NCBI GenBank assembly: GCA_019633425.1
Contig: WSUB01000055.1
Coordinates: 1-64,000, forward strand
Direction: 5' to 3'
Length of the DNA: 64,000 nucleotides
Source: Tulasnella sp. 424
Lineage: Eukaryota > Basidiomycota > Agaricomycetes > Cantharellales > Tulasnellaceae
The first letter of the stretch is position 1. Each line of letters opens with the position of its first letter. The translations under genes were made by a program, and so were the position numbers. This document shows positions 37,453-50,094 of the stretch, piece after piece. Under the pieces are notes generated by a model. The model made no database searches and was not told the DNA's origin. It was given only the letters and a program-made list of their open reading frames with translations.

Positions 37453-40315
37453 GACGTTTTATTTTGGTCATGTAGATTCCAATAGGATTTGTCCTCTGCG
37501 TCTATGTACGTCTGTATGGATCGCATGTAGTAGCTTAAACCTCTCTCCGTGTATGTGTGTCAGTCTGTATAACATAGGAGAAATATATCGTATCGGTGCA
37601 AGGAAGGTTTCCAGACGATTTTCGTCATAAGGGATGGCTCATTCCGGCAACTCGCGGAGACTTGGGGAAATTAGCAAGGCCCAACATTTCACAAGGAACC
37701 TGTTGGTGACGAGAAACGACCATGATTTCAGTTCCTGTCAGCAATGATGGCCGTTTTCCGTGTGCTCTCTGCCATGAGTGTGCTATTAGACTGATGAGAT
37801 AAGAGAGGGTTGCGGTTCTGCTAGGTCTATCACTCGAGCGCTGCATGCAGGCGGCTCAAGGCGGAGTTGATACCCCAAAGGTTTAATGTCAATGCCTATA
37901 AGATTTGCGTCAGGATTCATTATAACCAATAGCTCACTGACTGAGATGATCAAGCCCGTCTCACTCATGTAATATCCGGTCATCGTTTCGACAAGTACGA
38001 GTACTCGTCCACCTCACGGACCGAACGGTACAAAGTTAACCTCGCGTTTATTCCTCTCTCCGTCGGTCCGTCGTCACGATAGACTGAGAGAAACTAAATC
38101 TCCTGGCAGTTTTCTGCTATCTTTAAAATACGGCTAGGGTGGGCCGATCCAATCCGGGGTAGCGTTGGTGTCTAGTGGGTGCTGCCTTTGCTATTAGAGC
38201 GTGTGTTGCGTGATTCAGGTACGGGCGCTTCCTCCCTGCTTCCCCGTAACCTAACGGCGTCTCTCATTGATAAGCGCGCCATACTCCCCCTTTCTTAAAA
38301 TGTGAAATGTGATACAAGGCAGTGCTTCTGTGAGCAGGGGCTGGAGGTAGGGCTGATGGATCTGCACGGGGCTGTAGCCTAATTGCGAGCTCGTACGTAG
38401 TACACATACGTCCTCATCTGCCTCGAGGTGTCCTTTAAGACGTTTTTCCCTTTGTAGTCCTGAGTTGGCGTTAATCGAGGACGGTCGTCGAATGTCGAAA
38501 TTTTCCTAATGGCGTCGAACGTGTTGCAGGCACGGCGTTTTTGCCCTTTTTTTCATATCTCCGAGGCTTAGTCCGGAGTCACCCTGTGGCTCTGTTCCGT
38601 ATGGTGATGAGTGATCATTGGCAAAAAAAAGCTGAGTGAAACTATTAACCCCGTTTGGAAAAGCTCTTCGTTGTGCGAACGGCCCGAGGATTATATAACG
38701 ACGCGGTCCGCTTTGTGAGACCTGGTGTTCGTCATGTACGGCATTGTATTCTGTTACTCGCTACGGCGGCTCTACACACAGTGCACCGGCTGAACCTTGT
38801 AAGGCATTTTACAAGGTGCATTAGGTTGTATCATTGATCCGTGGGCCTTGTATAAGCATACCGCATGTCAGGCTTACCCGTTAGAAGTACGCATCCCAGA
38901 GGAAGGGTACAAAGAAGACGCAGTGACGAGAGGACAATCAACAAACAAAAAAATTAGTTCTTCCGCTGTTTTTTTCTTTCGCTCCTTTAGCTCCAATTGA
39001 GATCGTTCGGCAGATGAAGTATGGTCCGTGTGGGGATGAGAAAAGAGAGACAAAGACCGAGGCCTTTCTCCTCGGGAGATAGGAGAATGATCGACATGGG
39101 CTGAATGGCCTTCAACACCGCACATGATGGAAGGACTGACCCATCGTGCGGCTTCTGCGGCAAAAACAGAGAAAAAATGCGGGGGAAAAAGAATGGTGGC
39201 GCGGGCGGCGCATCATCACGTGGGAGGGCGTAAAATGAAACGACGCGTCGGCCGGGTTTTGTCTGTCTGGGTCAGGGTCGAGGAAATCAGTCCACCCATA
39301 AGATCGCATCGGTCGTTTTCATTCCAGGGATGGCCAAAGATGCACCTCGCGATCTCCGCGCGGATCCAGGAGAGGAAAATTTTCTTCGCTTGTTGTTGTC
39401 TCACGTACGGTTGGGTGGTCAAAGCGAGAAGCGGTTCTGAGATTGGGTGGTTTGACTTTAGACGCTAAGGTGGTTCGGGCGGTGTTAACGGGAAAGAAAG
39501 GGAGGGAAGGCTAATTACGAATGGGTGTAACAAGGTTAAGGATGGCAAGGGAGTGAGAGAGATAAAGATAACAAGGGCGCGTTTAAGGTAAATGACACGG
39601 GACCTGATTTAGCCTCTTCTGACTAAAATGCAACCCACTCAGGTTCAATGAATACAAAAGACACGTCTTACTCGGGGAGCGGGTATTAAAAAGCGAAGGG
39701 AACCGATAGATGATACTTATCGATAGCTAAGGGTGAACGCGGGTGCCGGGAGGGACTTGGCGGTCGGCTAGAGTGAGAGGAGGGAGAGATAACGTAACAA
39801 GGAGAAAAGCGCCTTGGTTGCGCTGAACAAACGTTTTTGGACGGGTTTAACTCGTCATCCGTTGCGTATGTGCGGTCGGAAGGCGACGCCGGCTCCAACG
39901 AAATCACACACACAAGGTTTTACTTTTCAGCCGAACGGCGGACGGAGCGCGGCGGGCAGGTGGTTAGTATACGTGTCCGCGCGAAGTTAAGATGGCGTCA
40001 AGGTTGAAGTTGTTCATAGAATCAATTGCGTCATACGATGACGACGGTGAAATATGTGCGCATTCCGACCTTCTGCGATGGAAATCCCGAGTTAACACGC
40101 TAGGCTGACTCGATTCTGTCGTCAGCGAGAGATGTGGGGGGCCATCGGCTTGCTACCTTCTCGTCTCCCGGGTCTGGGGGGAACAATGCGTGTGCTGCGG
40201 GTGATGAACGGGGGACGGACGGGGAGGTTGACGTTGTTGACAGAGAAACGGTCTGGGCGGGTCCTCACTAGAATGTTCTTGGCTTCTCCTTCCATACCGC
40301 TGGAAACGGGGTAGT
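37453..40315. repeat. Terminal spacer, right end of the array
   Basis: A long spacer follows copy 8 with the usual blocks (3' block near 37,490, TATATAA 38,692-38,698, small frame 39,235). It ends at about 40,315 after CCGCTGGAAACGGGGTAGT, where similarity to the other spacers (compare 24,400) stops. There is no further kinase copy, so this is the right boundary of the array. Confidence 0.6.
39235..39468 (+). other. Recurrent small open frame in spacer (77 codons)
   Basis: MKRRVGRVLSVWVRVEEI start as in the sister frames, but the 3' half is read in a different frame and ends IGWFDFRR. This weakens the case for coding. Confidence 0.15.
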
Positions 40316-40919
40316 TTGGGGTTGGGGGAGGCGGCATGGGCTCCTGTGGACGAGCGCGCGAAAGCAACGGCCGATCGTCCGAAAGAGAGTCATGGCACCA
40401 CACGTTTTTGGATACATCGGCTTCACGTTTGTCGCTGGTCAAAGCACGATGGTGAACGGGCAAGTGGAGGGGGTTAGTGATCTGTGGGACGTGTGTCGAA
40501 AGGCCTAGACACGACCGCGCAATATTGGTCGCCGACGATGCACGAGTTGCGCACATTCTTCCCCATCAGCGAGAAGCAAACGGCAAGGGCGTGCAGTGGG
40601 GAAGGGGGCTTCGGTGACTTTTTTTGGGTACCTCATTAGTTTTTTTTTCTTTTTAGTTACATAATACGTACTAAGGGGGAGGTACTGGTCGGGTATGCTT
40701 GTATTTATTTGTCATCTCAGGTCTCTGCACTCAAAAGACCCCATCACTCGAATTCTCTTTCGGATTCTGCTTTCGACTGCCTCTCTCAGCTCAGCTCCCC
40801 CTCTCGCTTGCTCTCTTCTCTCTCTCGCCTCTCTCGCAAACTTTTTCTTTGGCACCGTCGCCCACGCTGGCCTCGTCATAGCGGGAAGAGAAAGAAAATT
40901 TCTTTTAATTATTTTTTAC
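40316..40919 (+). promoter_or_regulatory. Unique DNA and pyrimidine-rich promoter of the Ecl1-type gene
   Basis: No gene is seen from 40,316 to 40,620. From about 40,740 to 40,850 the + strand is strongly C/T rich with many CTCTC runs, as is common just upstream of fungal transcription starts. It sits 70-180 bp before the ATG at 40,920. Confidence 0.4.
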
Positions 40920-43811
40920 ATGTTCGAAGACGTGTGTCTAGTGTGCGGGCGCATCGCTGACGGGTACGTTTGATTGGCTCCCTTCCTCGATCTCTTCCTG
41001 CCTCTTTCTGTTACACTTCCTCTCTCCTCCACTTTGCGGGGTATACGCCTGTAGCCAGTCCTTGGATGCTGACCACACCGACTCTCTCCTCCCTCCTCCC
41101 TCGCTGTGGGCGTGCTGTGGTGTGCGTCTGACGATGAGAACAGGTTATACTGCAGCGACGTCTGCCGAGACGCCGACGCCGTTCAATTACCGCCTTCTTC
41201 CATCGACCACGCAATAGACCTCGGTTTCATTACAGACTCGATCCCACCGCTCGTATCCTCAGCGCGTCCTCCTCGGAACCCAGAAGACCCCTCGGCCGTG
41301 TCCTCACCTACCTCTTCCATCCTTACCACTCCATCAGTCCTCGACGAACTCGACACGGAGAATAGTGATCACCATCTTACACCGGCAACCAACGGCAATC
41401 ACCAAAAGGGACATGATCCATCTACCATCACAGGCGCAGCTACTACTACTATGACTTCTGCCGGCCATCCTGTTCTGGACTCGCTACTTCTCCCTCCGAC
41501 AATTCAAAAGGCCCAGCCATCACCTTCATCACCGGTTCCTCACTTTCATCTCCCACACCCACAAACTCAGCCGCAAACTCAACAGCAGCAGCAGCCACAA
41601 CAGCAAATTCGGTCCCCGAGGCTTCAACCCACGACTACTGGCGCTCCGCTCTTACCTTTTGCCAGGAGACCCGGAAATACCAACATCCACACTCCCCCGC
41701 CGAGCACCCAACCCCAGCACCACTCGAGTCATCTGCATGCGCACCCGAACCAGAGCGGCTCGAGCTCCTCTTCCCGGGTAGGAGGGGGCGGAGGAGGGAG
41801 CCATCATCATCATCACCACCATCATCATCGGAGGACAGCGTCGTTCAATCCGGCATCTGGCGTGCCGCCCTCGGCTGGTGTGAATCCCGGAGGAGGAGCA
41901 GGTACGCCCGGACCAATCCTCGGTGGTCCTGGTGCGGGACACGCTAGTCCTTTTTCGCCCCCCTCACGTGGTGCTTCTGGCTCAACTGGTCCTACCACTC
42001 CTGGTCTTCTCAGCGTTCATCATCATCACCACCATTCTTCCTCTTCATCTCACTCTCATTCCCGGTGTTCGACTTCGGGGCACCCTTCGCCCGCGCTTTC
42101 CCCACTCCGGGTTGCGGATGATAACAACAATGGTACCATCGATCGGGCCAAGTTGCTTGCGAATTTGGAGGAGCTGGATTTGGATGGTGCCAGGGGAGAT
42201 CGTAGGAGAAGGCCTGTTCAGGCTGCGCCGAACCACCAGCACCAGCACCATCACCATCACGCTGCCCAGGTACAAGAGGACCACGATGCGCTGGAGAGGG
42301 CGAGGAAGCGACGCGCTCGAGCGAGTTTGCCTGCGTATTTCTCGAACCTGGTGATGGGCGTCGCTGGCATGCATACGAGCAGCAGCAAGGTCCCCAGCAC
42401 GGCCGTCTCGTCGGGTACGTCCTCCTCGGACGAACAGCACAAGCAACAACGTCAGCAGCAACAGCGGCAGCAGAAGATCCGGCATGTGCGGAGCAAGAGC
42501 GCCATGCGCGCGTCGGACCGGTCGGCGGCCAAGCTTTCTACCTCGGCGTCGACGTTCAAAGTCGGTGGAGGCGTGGTCGGCCCGACGAGGTCGAATAGCG
42601 ACGGATCGGTAGCGGAGAAGACTTCGCAAGCTCAATCCCCCACTACTCCGACCGTGCTCACGAGGAACGGAAGCCGGAATCAGCTTTTGGCGTACTTCAA
42701 CAGCTCGGTGACGACGACGTCGACGATGACCAAGGACGGACGCGAGAACGTCTCCCCGCCTCCTCGTGGACGCGACAGGGAGAAGGCCCGCGGTCGTGTG
42801 CGCGGGATCAACACGTCGGTTGGTGGGGTGGCCATGACGCCTTCGGTCGAGGCGATCGTGAGCCCCATCACGGCGACGCGGCACAGCATGACCCCGCCTG
42901 GAGTGTTGATCAATCACGATGGAACGACGGCTGGAGGGGCGTCCCCTGCGAGCTACGCGGAGAAGCATATTCGGTTTATCGCGAGCAGCGTTGCCAATGG
43001 GAGTATTTTGGGGAGTCGGAGGATGCTCACTGCGGTGCAAGGACATTTGAGGTCCCCGCCCCCACCTCCTGCGTCGGCGTCGTTGAGCGGTGGGAAGAGC
43101 GGATTGTCGGACCAGAGTCCCTCGTCACCCATCGCCATCCGCCCAGGCTCGTCGTCCGGCCGCCCTCCGCTCTCGGCAGGGATTTTGGAAGAAAGCGTCG
43201 AGGTACCGTTCGTCGTCCCCGCCGGGTCGCATTACACGCAAGCTCTGGCACCCCGCCTGCATCAACGTCTGGGTGCAGGAGGACCTGGAGTTGGTGGAAA
43301 GGTGACGATGAGCCCCAAATCGAGGCGGTACAGCTCTCCGACGACGAGTACTGCTGGGATCGGAGCGGGCTTGCATGTGCCCATTGCGTTGATGATGTCG
43401 GCCGCGATCGAGAGGCCTGCGAAGCCCACTGCTATTCCCGGTGCGAATCAAGATAAGGAAATCCCGACGACGGTCTTTGGACGTGGTGGAAGGAGGAATT
43501 CGAGGAGGGAGGAAGAGATGTCTCCGCCGAGGCCTGTCGTGCGCCGAGGTTGGAGTCCTGTTAGGGGACGCGGTGCGGCTGCCGTCTTTGACGATGATGA
43601 TGAAGAGGAGGAGGAGGAAGAGGATGAGGAAAAGGAGGAGAATGAGGATGCCGATGAGGAGGAGGTGGAAGAAGAGGAAGAGGAAGAAGAGGAGCCTCAA
43701 AGGGGGAGGAGTCGCAGTCGCATGAGGTCCCGGAGCAGGGCTAGGTCGAGGAGCTTGGAGAGGGAGAGGAGGGGTGGGCATCGGAGGAGTTTTGGTGTTG
43801 CTGGGTATTGA
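40920..43811 (+). CDS. Large protein with N-terminal Ecl1-type zinc-binding motif
   Basis: Two exons, 40920-40963 and 41144-43811, joined across a phase-2 intron (donor GTACGT, acceptor AACAG); 903 residues. The splice creates MFEDVCLVCGRIADG-LYCSDVCRD, a CxxC..YCSxxC motif of the Ecl1/2/3 family. In fission yeast these are small proteins linked to extended chronological lifespan and nutrient or zinc response. The motif exists only in the spliced form, which supports the model. The rest is low complexity: Gln/Pro-rich (about 155-175), several His runs (a run of ten at 41,803-41,832), Ser-rich blocks, an acidic run of more than 30 Asp/Glu with few other residues (43,588-43,692) and a C-terminal Arg-Ser region (RSRSRMRSRSR). 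These suggest a nuclear regulatory protein. The family is usually under 100 residues in yeasts, but long versions occur in other fungi. Confidence 0.8.
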
Positions 43812-45462
43812 TCCTGGCCACTCCATGTCCTGCAAACCTCAACGCAACTTTCTGTCAAAACCTTCCGACTTCCGGCTCTACGACCCCGCTCCACACTCTC
43901 TTCAAGTTTCATGAATACGACAACGATCTTCAAACTCGCGAACGACTCGATACGAAACTCCCCATACCGACTGTACATTTTGTCAACTTCACCGCTCGCT
44001 ACTACGGACCGACGTTTTCCTTCGTGTTCAAATCTCCTGGCATTTCGACCTTCACAACTCTCAACAAAAAAAAACAAAAAAAAAGAAAGGAAGAGGGGAC
44101 CTACTCTCTCTCTCTCTCCTTGTGCGCGTTAAATCTATTTACTCTTCAACAAAAGGCAAATTCAACTTGCATCGTTACCCTTTCAACAAGAAGCATTTTT
44201 TCCTTTCTTTTTCAACGCCTCACAAAAAAAAAATCACTTCGCTGTCGTCTCAACAACGCCGCCTACACCTTCTCCTCGACTCCTCTGCGACGGACACGAG
44301 CGCCTCTCTAGGGTGGTTCTGTGCGAGCATTGGGGCGTCGCGGGGCACGGTTCATTTTACCCTTCTTCATCCATCCATCATTCATTCATCAATCTTCATG
44401 TCGACTTTCTTTGGGATCACAGCTTCATTTTTCCTTTCCCTCAGTATCTAACGGCATTCCTTTTTCTCTCTCTCTCTCTTTTTGGTGTTTAGTGTCGTCG
44501 GTCATTCCTTCGTATTGTTGCATATACACCTCTCTCGATCCTTTTGTTTTTGCATGCATTTTTTTTTCTTCTCTCTCTCAACTTTTGTCTCTTGATATAT
44601 CCCGCGATCTTCTTCGTTGTTTCATGTCCTTCCGTTTGTTATGACTTTTTGATGATTTTGAATTTCGCACCGTTATATATACACTAGGCCTTTTTTCCCT
44701 TCATTTTACCTCACTCCCGTCGCGTTACTACTATTAGCAGAGCGTATATAATTCTTGGAATTCGGTTTTCATGGTACCGTTGATGAGTGGCTTTGAGCGG
44801 TCTAAATGAATTATCCCATTTAACGAAATTATCGAAAAGAGGTCCCTTTCTGTGTAATCCAGTTGCTCGGTCTCCGAAGTTGTAGGAGAGTCGAGGCTTG
44901 GGGCGGGAAGCGATGGGTGGGCGGGCGACTGATGCGGTTCTTTCCGTATAAGTAAGATGACAAGATTATGCGCCCTTTGTCGTCGTGGCGTTCAAAGTCC
45001 GATGGGAAGTGTCGCTCGGACTTTCAAGTCATAAGACAGGGGAAGACACAGCCGTCCCTCATACGTGTGCGTTGCTGGTGGAGGACGAGCGTAATCGTTA
45101 CACCTTCGTGGACTAGAAATGTGCCAATTCTCGGCCATTCTTATACTATTGAGAGTGATGCTCGGGCAACGCTGAAAGGCCGCCCATCGCGACCAGTGCG
45201 CGTGCTGTGAATGAGAGGGGGGAGGATGATTAGCTATCGATTGATGGATTTGATGTTTGTACATGAGGCGTTTCTTGACATTGAATTCTGGAGCACTGAT
45301 ATCGTTGAGGCTGCGTGGTGGTGGTGCAGAAGGTTTACTTACCGCTGTGAATCCGAAACGCCCCTATACTGAGCAAGTAAGTCACCTTGAAGCGGTGGGA
45401 TGCTTTGAGGTCCTCTGTGCTGTACATAATAATCATTTCTACTTCTCCCCACACTTTGCGAA
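43812..45462. other. Intergenic region between the Ecl1-type gene and GID7
   Basis: No supported gene. It has A-rich (44,067-44,090) and C/T-rich tracts (44,100-44,120, 44,463-44,482, 44,570-44,580), probably the 3' UTR of the upstream gene. A TATATATA string lies near 44,674 and a good donor (GCAA/GTAAGT) at 45,377. The missing first exon of the next gene probably lies in 44,700-45,460. Confidence 0.4.
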
Positions 45463-48400
45463 TTGAGAGAATTGCTGTCGACATCGTCCAAAGCGTTCAC
45501 CACCACACACACGCACCCTCTCTCATCTCGAAATTGTCCAGCCACGCCAGCGACACCCAGCGACAGCAACTATACTCAAGCTTTTTGGGCATTTACTTTC
45601 ATCTCTTCTTTCTTCTATCACCTCTCTTCGCCCGGCTTGTCACAAAGTGGCCCCGCGACCGCAACATCTTGCACACCAACTTTTTACCTCGTTACCCCCA
45701 ATTCACAATCACCCACCACGGCCGAGTATAGCGGGAACGACCCTCGCTTGCTGCAGGGGTTCCACGTCGTCCCCGGAGGTCTATCTGAAGCGTCGTCGTC
45801 TTCAGTAGCCTCTCAAGCAGTCATCCCTCCTAGCACCAGCGTCGGCAGCAGTCGATCATCCGCTCCTAGTAATCGTACATCGCCAGCCTCATTTGCAACG
45901 CGTGCAACCGCTACCACAACAACACCAACGACTACTACTTCCCTTTCGACGACGACCGCACCGGCCACCACCACGGCATCATCATTCTCATCGTCGGCCG
46001 CCTCCACAGCAGCAGTAGTCGCTCCCGCCGCCGCCGCCGCCTCTTCGTCGTCGCTGTCCGCCCCGCTGCCGTCGTCTTCCTCAGCTGTAAGAAGGCCGAG
46101 AGAGTCGTGGACCGAAGTCGAGGACGCTCTGAACGACGACAGCGGCAGCTTTGAGCGTGAAGAAGCTGAACGCGCACGCAAGAGACCCAGGCTAGATTTC
46201 AACCAACTCTCATCTTCTTCTTCCTCCTACCACTACTACAGCCACAACAACACCGGCTCCGTCCTCGTCGGCTCGTCATCAGCAGCAGCCCCACCACCAC
46301 CGGCTTCCCATCGACAAGCACACGCGTCGTCTTTGTTCGCGGGGGAGGGGGAAACTCAACAACCGCTTACGTCGTTCAACCTCGGGATAGGAGGGTCGAC
46401 GTCCGCTCCTCCGGCCGGGAGCATTATCACAGGACTCGACCAGGAGGACGAAGGAGAGCAGCACCAGCACCAGCAGGTTTCTCATTCCGGCCCGCTTTTT
46501 TTACCACCCTATCTTCTTGCTACTGCCGCTGAAGCAGCACAACCACCGCACCCTTTCTCATCGTCGTCGACATCATCATCAGGGCAACAACGACTTTCAC
46601 AACATCCCTTTGTCATGCAACATCATCCTTCCGAAGGCACAATGCCCGGTATTGGAGGAGACGCGGCGGAGGTTTTGTTAGATGGTGGTATTATCGCCGT
46701 TCATGATGCTACTACGCCTACATCGACCTTGTCTTCGTCCTCGTCGAGCGGCACCGGGCTTCCGTCAATTTCGCAACCAGGAGCGGGAGGAGGACCACCA
46801 CTACCGCCGTTCCTACCGCCATTATTCTTACCAACGCCTTCGCCCCTCTCGTCGAACGGGTTCACAGCGTCCCAACAACAACCACCGTCGTCGCAGCAAC
46901 CAACGACGAACGGGTTCTCAAAGGGGAAGGAGACCAACGGGTTTACCGCCGCCGCTTCACCAGCACCATTGGACACTCCACCTTCGTTGGCGACAACCTC
47001 GGCGGGTGTTGTTAGTAGGGTGTATCTCCCTGGAACGACAATCTACGAAGATTCCAACATCGATAGGGAGGAGTTTGTTAGACTTGCTATCCAGATATTT
47101 AAGGATATAGGGTACAAGTGAGTCCTCTCTCCCGGTCTAAGTCCTTATACTTTTCTTCTTTTTGAGGAGAAGGGGTGAGGGAGGGTAGAATTACTCCGGA
47201 TTTGGACGAGTGCGCGATTCTTTTCCCGGGATTTCATTATCCTTATCTGGGATGCTTCCCTGCCCTCCCTACTTTTCAATCAATCAATCGACGAATACAC
47301 GCAATGATAGATAAACTGACCTTCTTTCCCTTATCTTACAGTGAGACGGCATCAACACTGGAAGCTGAATCCGGCTACTCATTGGAAACTCCACTGGTCA
47401 CCGAATTCCGCCAAGCGGTGTTGAACGGCGAATGGACGAAGGTTTCGGACATGTTACCTGGCTTGGGAGTTAGTGCTCGGGATCTAGCTGTGAGTACCCT
47501 ATAGGCTTACTCTCATGCTCTTGTCATGGGGTCCTGGGTTTAGGGAGAGCGAGAACTTGGGCTGACAAAGGAACTCTTGTTCAATCCCTCCTATTTTGAC
47601 GATCGGCGTTTGGGTGGTGATTTTCTCTTTTTTAGGCCGCAAGATACCTCGTCAGTCAGCAACATTACCTCGAACTTCTAGAACAACGTTTGACAAGTCG
47701 AGCGCTAAACGTGTTGCGAACGGATTTGGCGCCGAATAGTATTGATTCCGATCGATTGCATGTGTTGTCGAGGTTAGTATTTGTTTTGATGACTTTCTAT
47801 GCGGAGCTCTTGGGGATGGAAAAAATGCTGACGGTTATATTGGTTTTTTTGGTTTCCAGTTTGATGATGTGTGCTGACCCGAGTGATTTGAGGGAGAGGG
47901 CGAAGTGGGATGGGATTAATGGGACGTCGAGGAGGAGGCTATTAGATGATTTACAACGTACGCTCTCGGCTTCGCTATGGAAAAGTGACAACACTGACCT
48001 CGGACGTCGACGCGTATTTGTATCACAGACTTTATACCAACGCACGCGATGCTCCCACAACGCCGCCTCGCCACGCTCTTGGAGCACGCCAAAGCGTACC
48101 AAAAATCCCTATGCGTGTACCACGACCCGCGAGCCAAATTCTCTTTGTACACCGACCACGAATGCAGTCGAGCCGCGTTCCCCAACGTGACGACCAACAT
48201 CTTGGAGCACGAAGACGAGGTTTGGAATATGGTGTGGAGTAGGGATGGGAGGTATTTGGCGAGCGCGAGTAAAGATAAGAAGGCGACGGTGTGGTATATT
48301 GGCCCACCGGAGGAAAGTCCAATTGGAGGTGGTGGGCGGGAGTGTAAAGTCGTCCATGTGTTGAGGGACCACAAGTACGGCGTTTCGGCGCTTGAGTGGT

Positions 48401-50094
48401 CTTTGGATGGCAAGGTTTTGATCACTGCGGCGGAGCAGATCATGAAGATGTGGGATGTTGAGGTGAGGAATGCTTCTAAAATGCCGAGTCTTGTACTGAC
48501 AAAAGGCATGTGGCGGGTGTGGGTGGTTGTTTCGTGCACAGTCTGGAAGCATGGCTGTGGAGATGAAGGGGCATAAGCAGTACATCAGCGCTATTGCTGC
48601 TTTGCCGGATGGATCGGGATATGTCTCGGGAGGGATGGACAAGTCGATCATCTTTTGGGTTGGGGAAACTTGCATCATCGCATCCTGGGTTCACCCAAGC
48701 TGACGAAATGACGGTTTCGGCCAATAGGATATCAAAGGCGGGCTAGTGGACGAGTGGCAATCGCCTTCGATGCGCGTGTTGGACCTTGCCGTTACGCCAG
48801 ACGGAACCAAGTTGGTCGTGGTCGCCGTGGTCGACAGGGATGCAGGAGTTTCGGACCTCTCGTACGAGCAAGGTTTTCGTTCGATATCAAGTGGGATCAA
48901 GTCCCCCTCGAAACCACCGAGTTCGAGATCGTCCTTGCACAATGGTATCTCGCACAGTGGGAGCACTCCTGGGGCTTCGTCGTCCTCGTCGTCCGCGGCG
49001 GTAGGGGCGGCTTTGTCGTCGCATTTGATGTTTGATGAGGATAATGGGATACCGATGAGGAGGAGGATTATCGTGTATGATTTGCAGACGAAGGAGGAAG
49101 TTTTGTGAGTGTACGCTGTTGGACGATGATTAGGGGGTGTGGGCTGATTGGGCGTTTCGACCGTTAGTAAACTCTCGATGCCCAAGGAGATCACGAGTTT
49201 GAGTATATCCTCGGATTCGAGGTTCGTGTTGATCAATCACGCACCTGATGTAAGTTGGTCTCTTGGACGAGCAGTGCGTTGAGGGTGGAGGTGTAGACTG
49301 ATTGTTTGGACGGTCTCGTCTAGGATTTGTTGCTGTACGACCTCGTGAAACACCGGACGGTTCGCAAGTTTACCGGTCAGCAGCAGCGGGACGATGTCAT
49401 ACGGAGTTGCTTCGGAGGAGTAGACGAGGACTTCATCCTAAGTGGTAGCGAAGGTACGTCCGCGCTCCGGAAGTTGCCCGGTAGGCGCGCGATGTAAATC
49501 CCAAACCCAGGCTGACGGGTTCTTTGCGGGTTTACTGTTTACAGACAGCAATGTATACATATGGAGGAAAGAGACTGGGACGCTGGTCGAAGTATTATCG
49601 GGGCACGGTAAAGGAAATGTGAACTCGGTGGCCTGGAATCCGAAGGAAGTGGGCATGTTCGCGTCATGTTCCGACGATCACACAATTCGGATATGTGAGT
49701 TTCGCTTTTTTCCCTCATTCCCCGATTCACACCTACCTACCTCGCCTGCCCTCCGTCTAATTCCGGGGGCCGACCTGGGGACTCCTCATTTTTCTCCAAT
49801 TCGCAATTACTAACTCAAAACGCTGATTCACACTTGCGCGTTTTCTTCTATCTAACAGGGGAAGCTCCGCCGCCGGGGGTTGCACTCGCCGAAGATTTGT
49901 CGTCCCCATCTCTCTCGAATGGAGACTACGACGGACGAGCGTTCTCGCCCCCACTGCCCTCTAAATCTCAATCGCCGGCGAGGTATTCGCATCCGTACCG
50001 GTCGGACTCGTTCGATGCCAGCGCGGGAGTCGCTGCTGGTGGAGGTGGTGGGGGAAGTGGAAGTGGGACCCTTTGGCCGCGAAACGTTCGATGA
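45463..50094 (+). CDS. GID7: GID7/WDR26-like subunit of the GID/CTLH ubiquitin ligase (5' end unresolved)
   Basis: Exons: (open from 45433)-47117, 47342-47489, 47636-47772, 47860-47957, 48029-48462, 48542-48658, 48728-49104, 49168-49249, 49324-49453, 49545-49694, 49859-50094. About 1,187 residues if read from 45,463. The domain order is that of Gid7/WDR26: a long Ser/Thr/Pro/Ala-rich N terminus with a basic ARKRPRL cluster, LisH (EEFVRLAIQIFKDIGYNETA), CTLH (TEFRQAVLNGEW to about LEHAKAYQ), then seven WD repeats ending in WD-like dipeptides (VWYI, MWDVE, FWDIKG, VYDLQ, LYDLV, IWRKE, IWEAP). The complex degrades gluconeogenic enzymes in yeast and regulates other targets in animals; Gid7/WDR26 drives higher-order assembly. 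No in-frame ATG occurs before 46,616, although the frame is open and coding-like from about 45,640. A short upstream exon must supply the start. The exon from 45,757 is reached in phase 0 from a donor at 45,377, one possibility. Confidence 0.8.

Noticed and set aside
42045..43046. 333-codon minus-strand frame
   Set aside because: Antisense to the Ecl1-type gene. Its Arg-rich, low-complexity composition is the complement of the sense Ser/Pro/His codons and no domain is seen.
45257..45466. Short frame containing LRLRGG, like the end of ubiquitin
   Set aside because: Only 69 codons, with no beta-grasp sequence before the motif. The region is more likely leader or intron of the GID7 gene, so the match is taken as chance.
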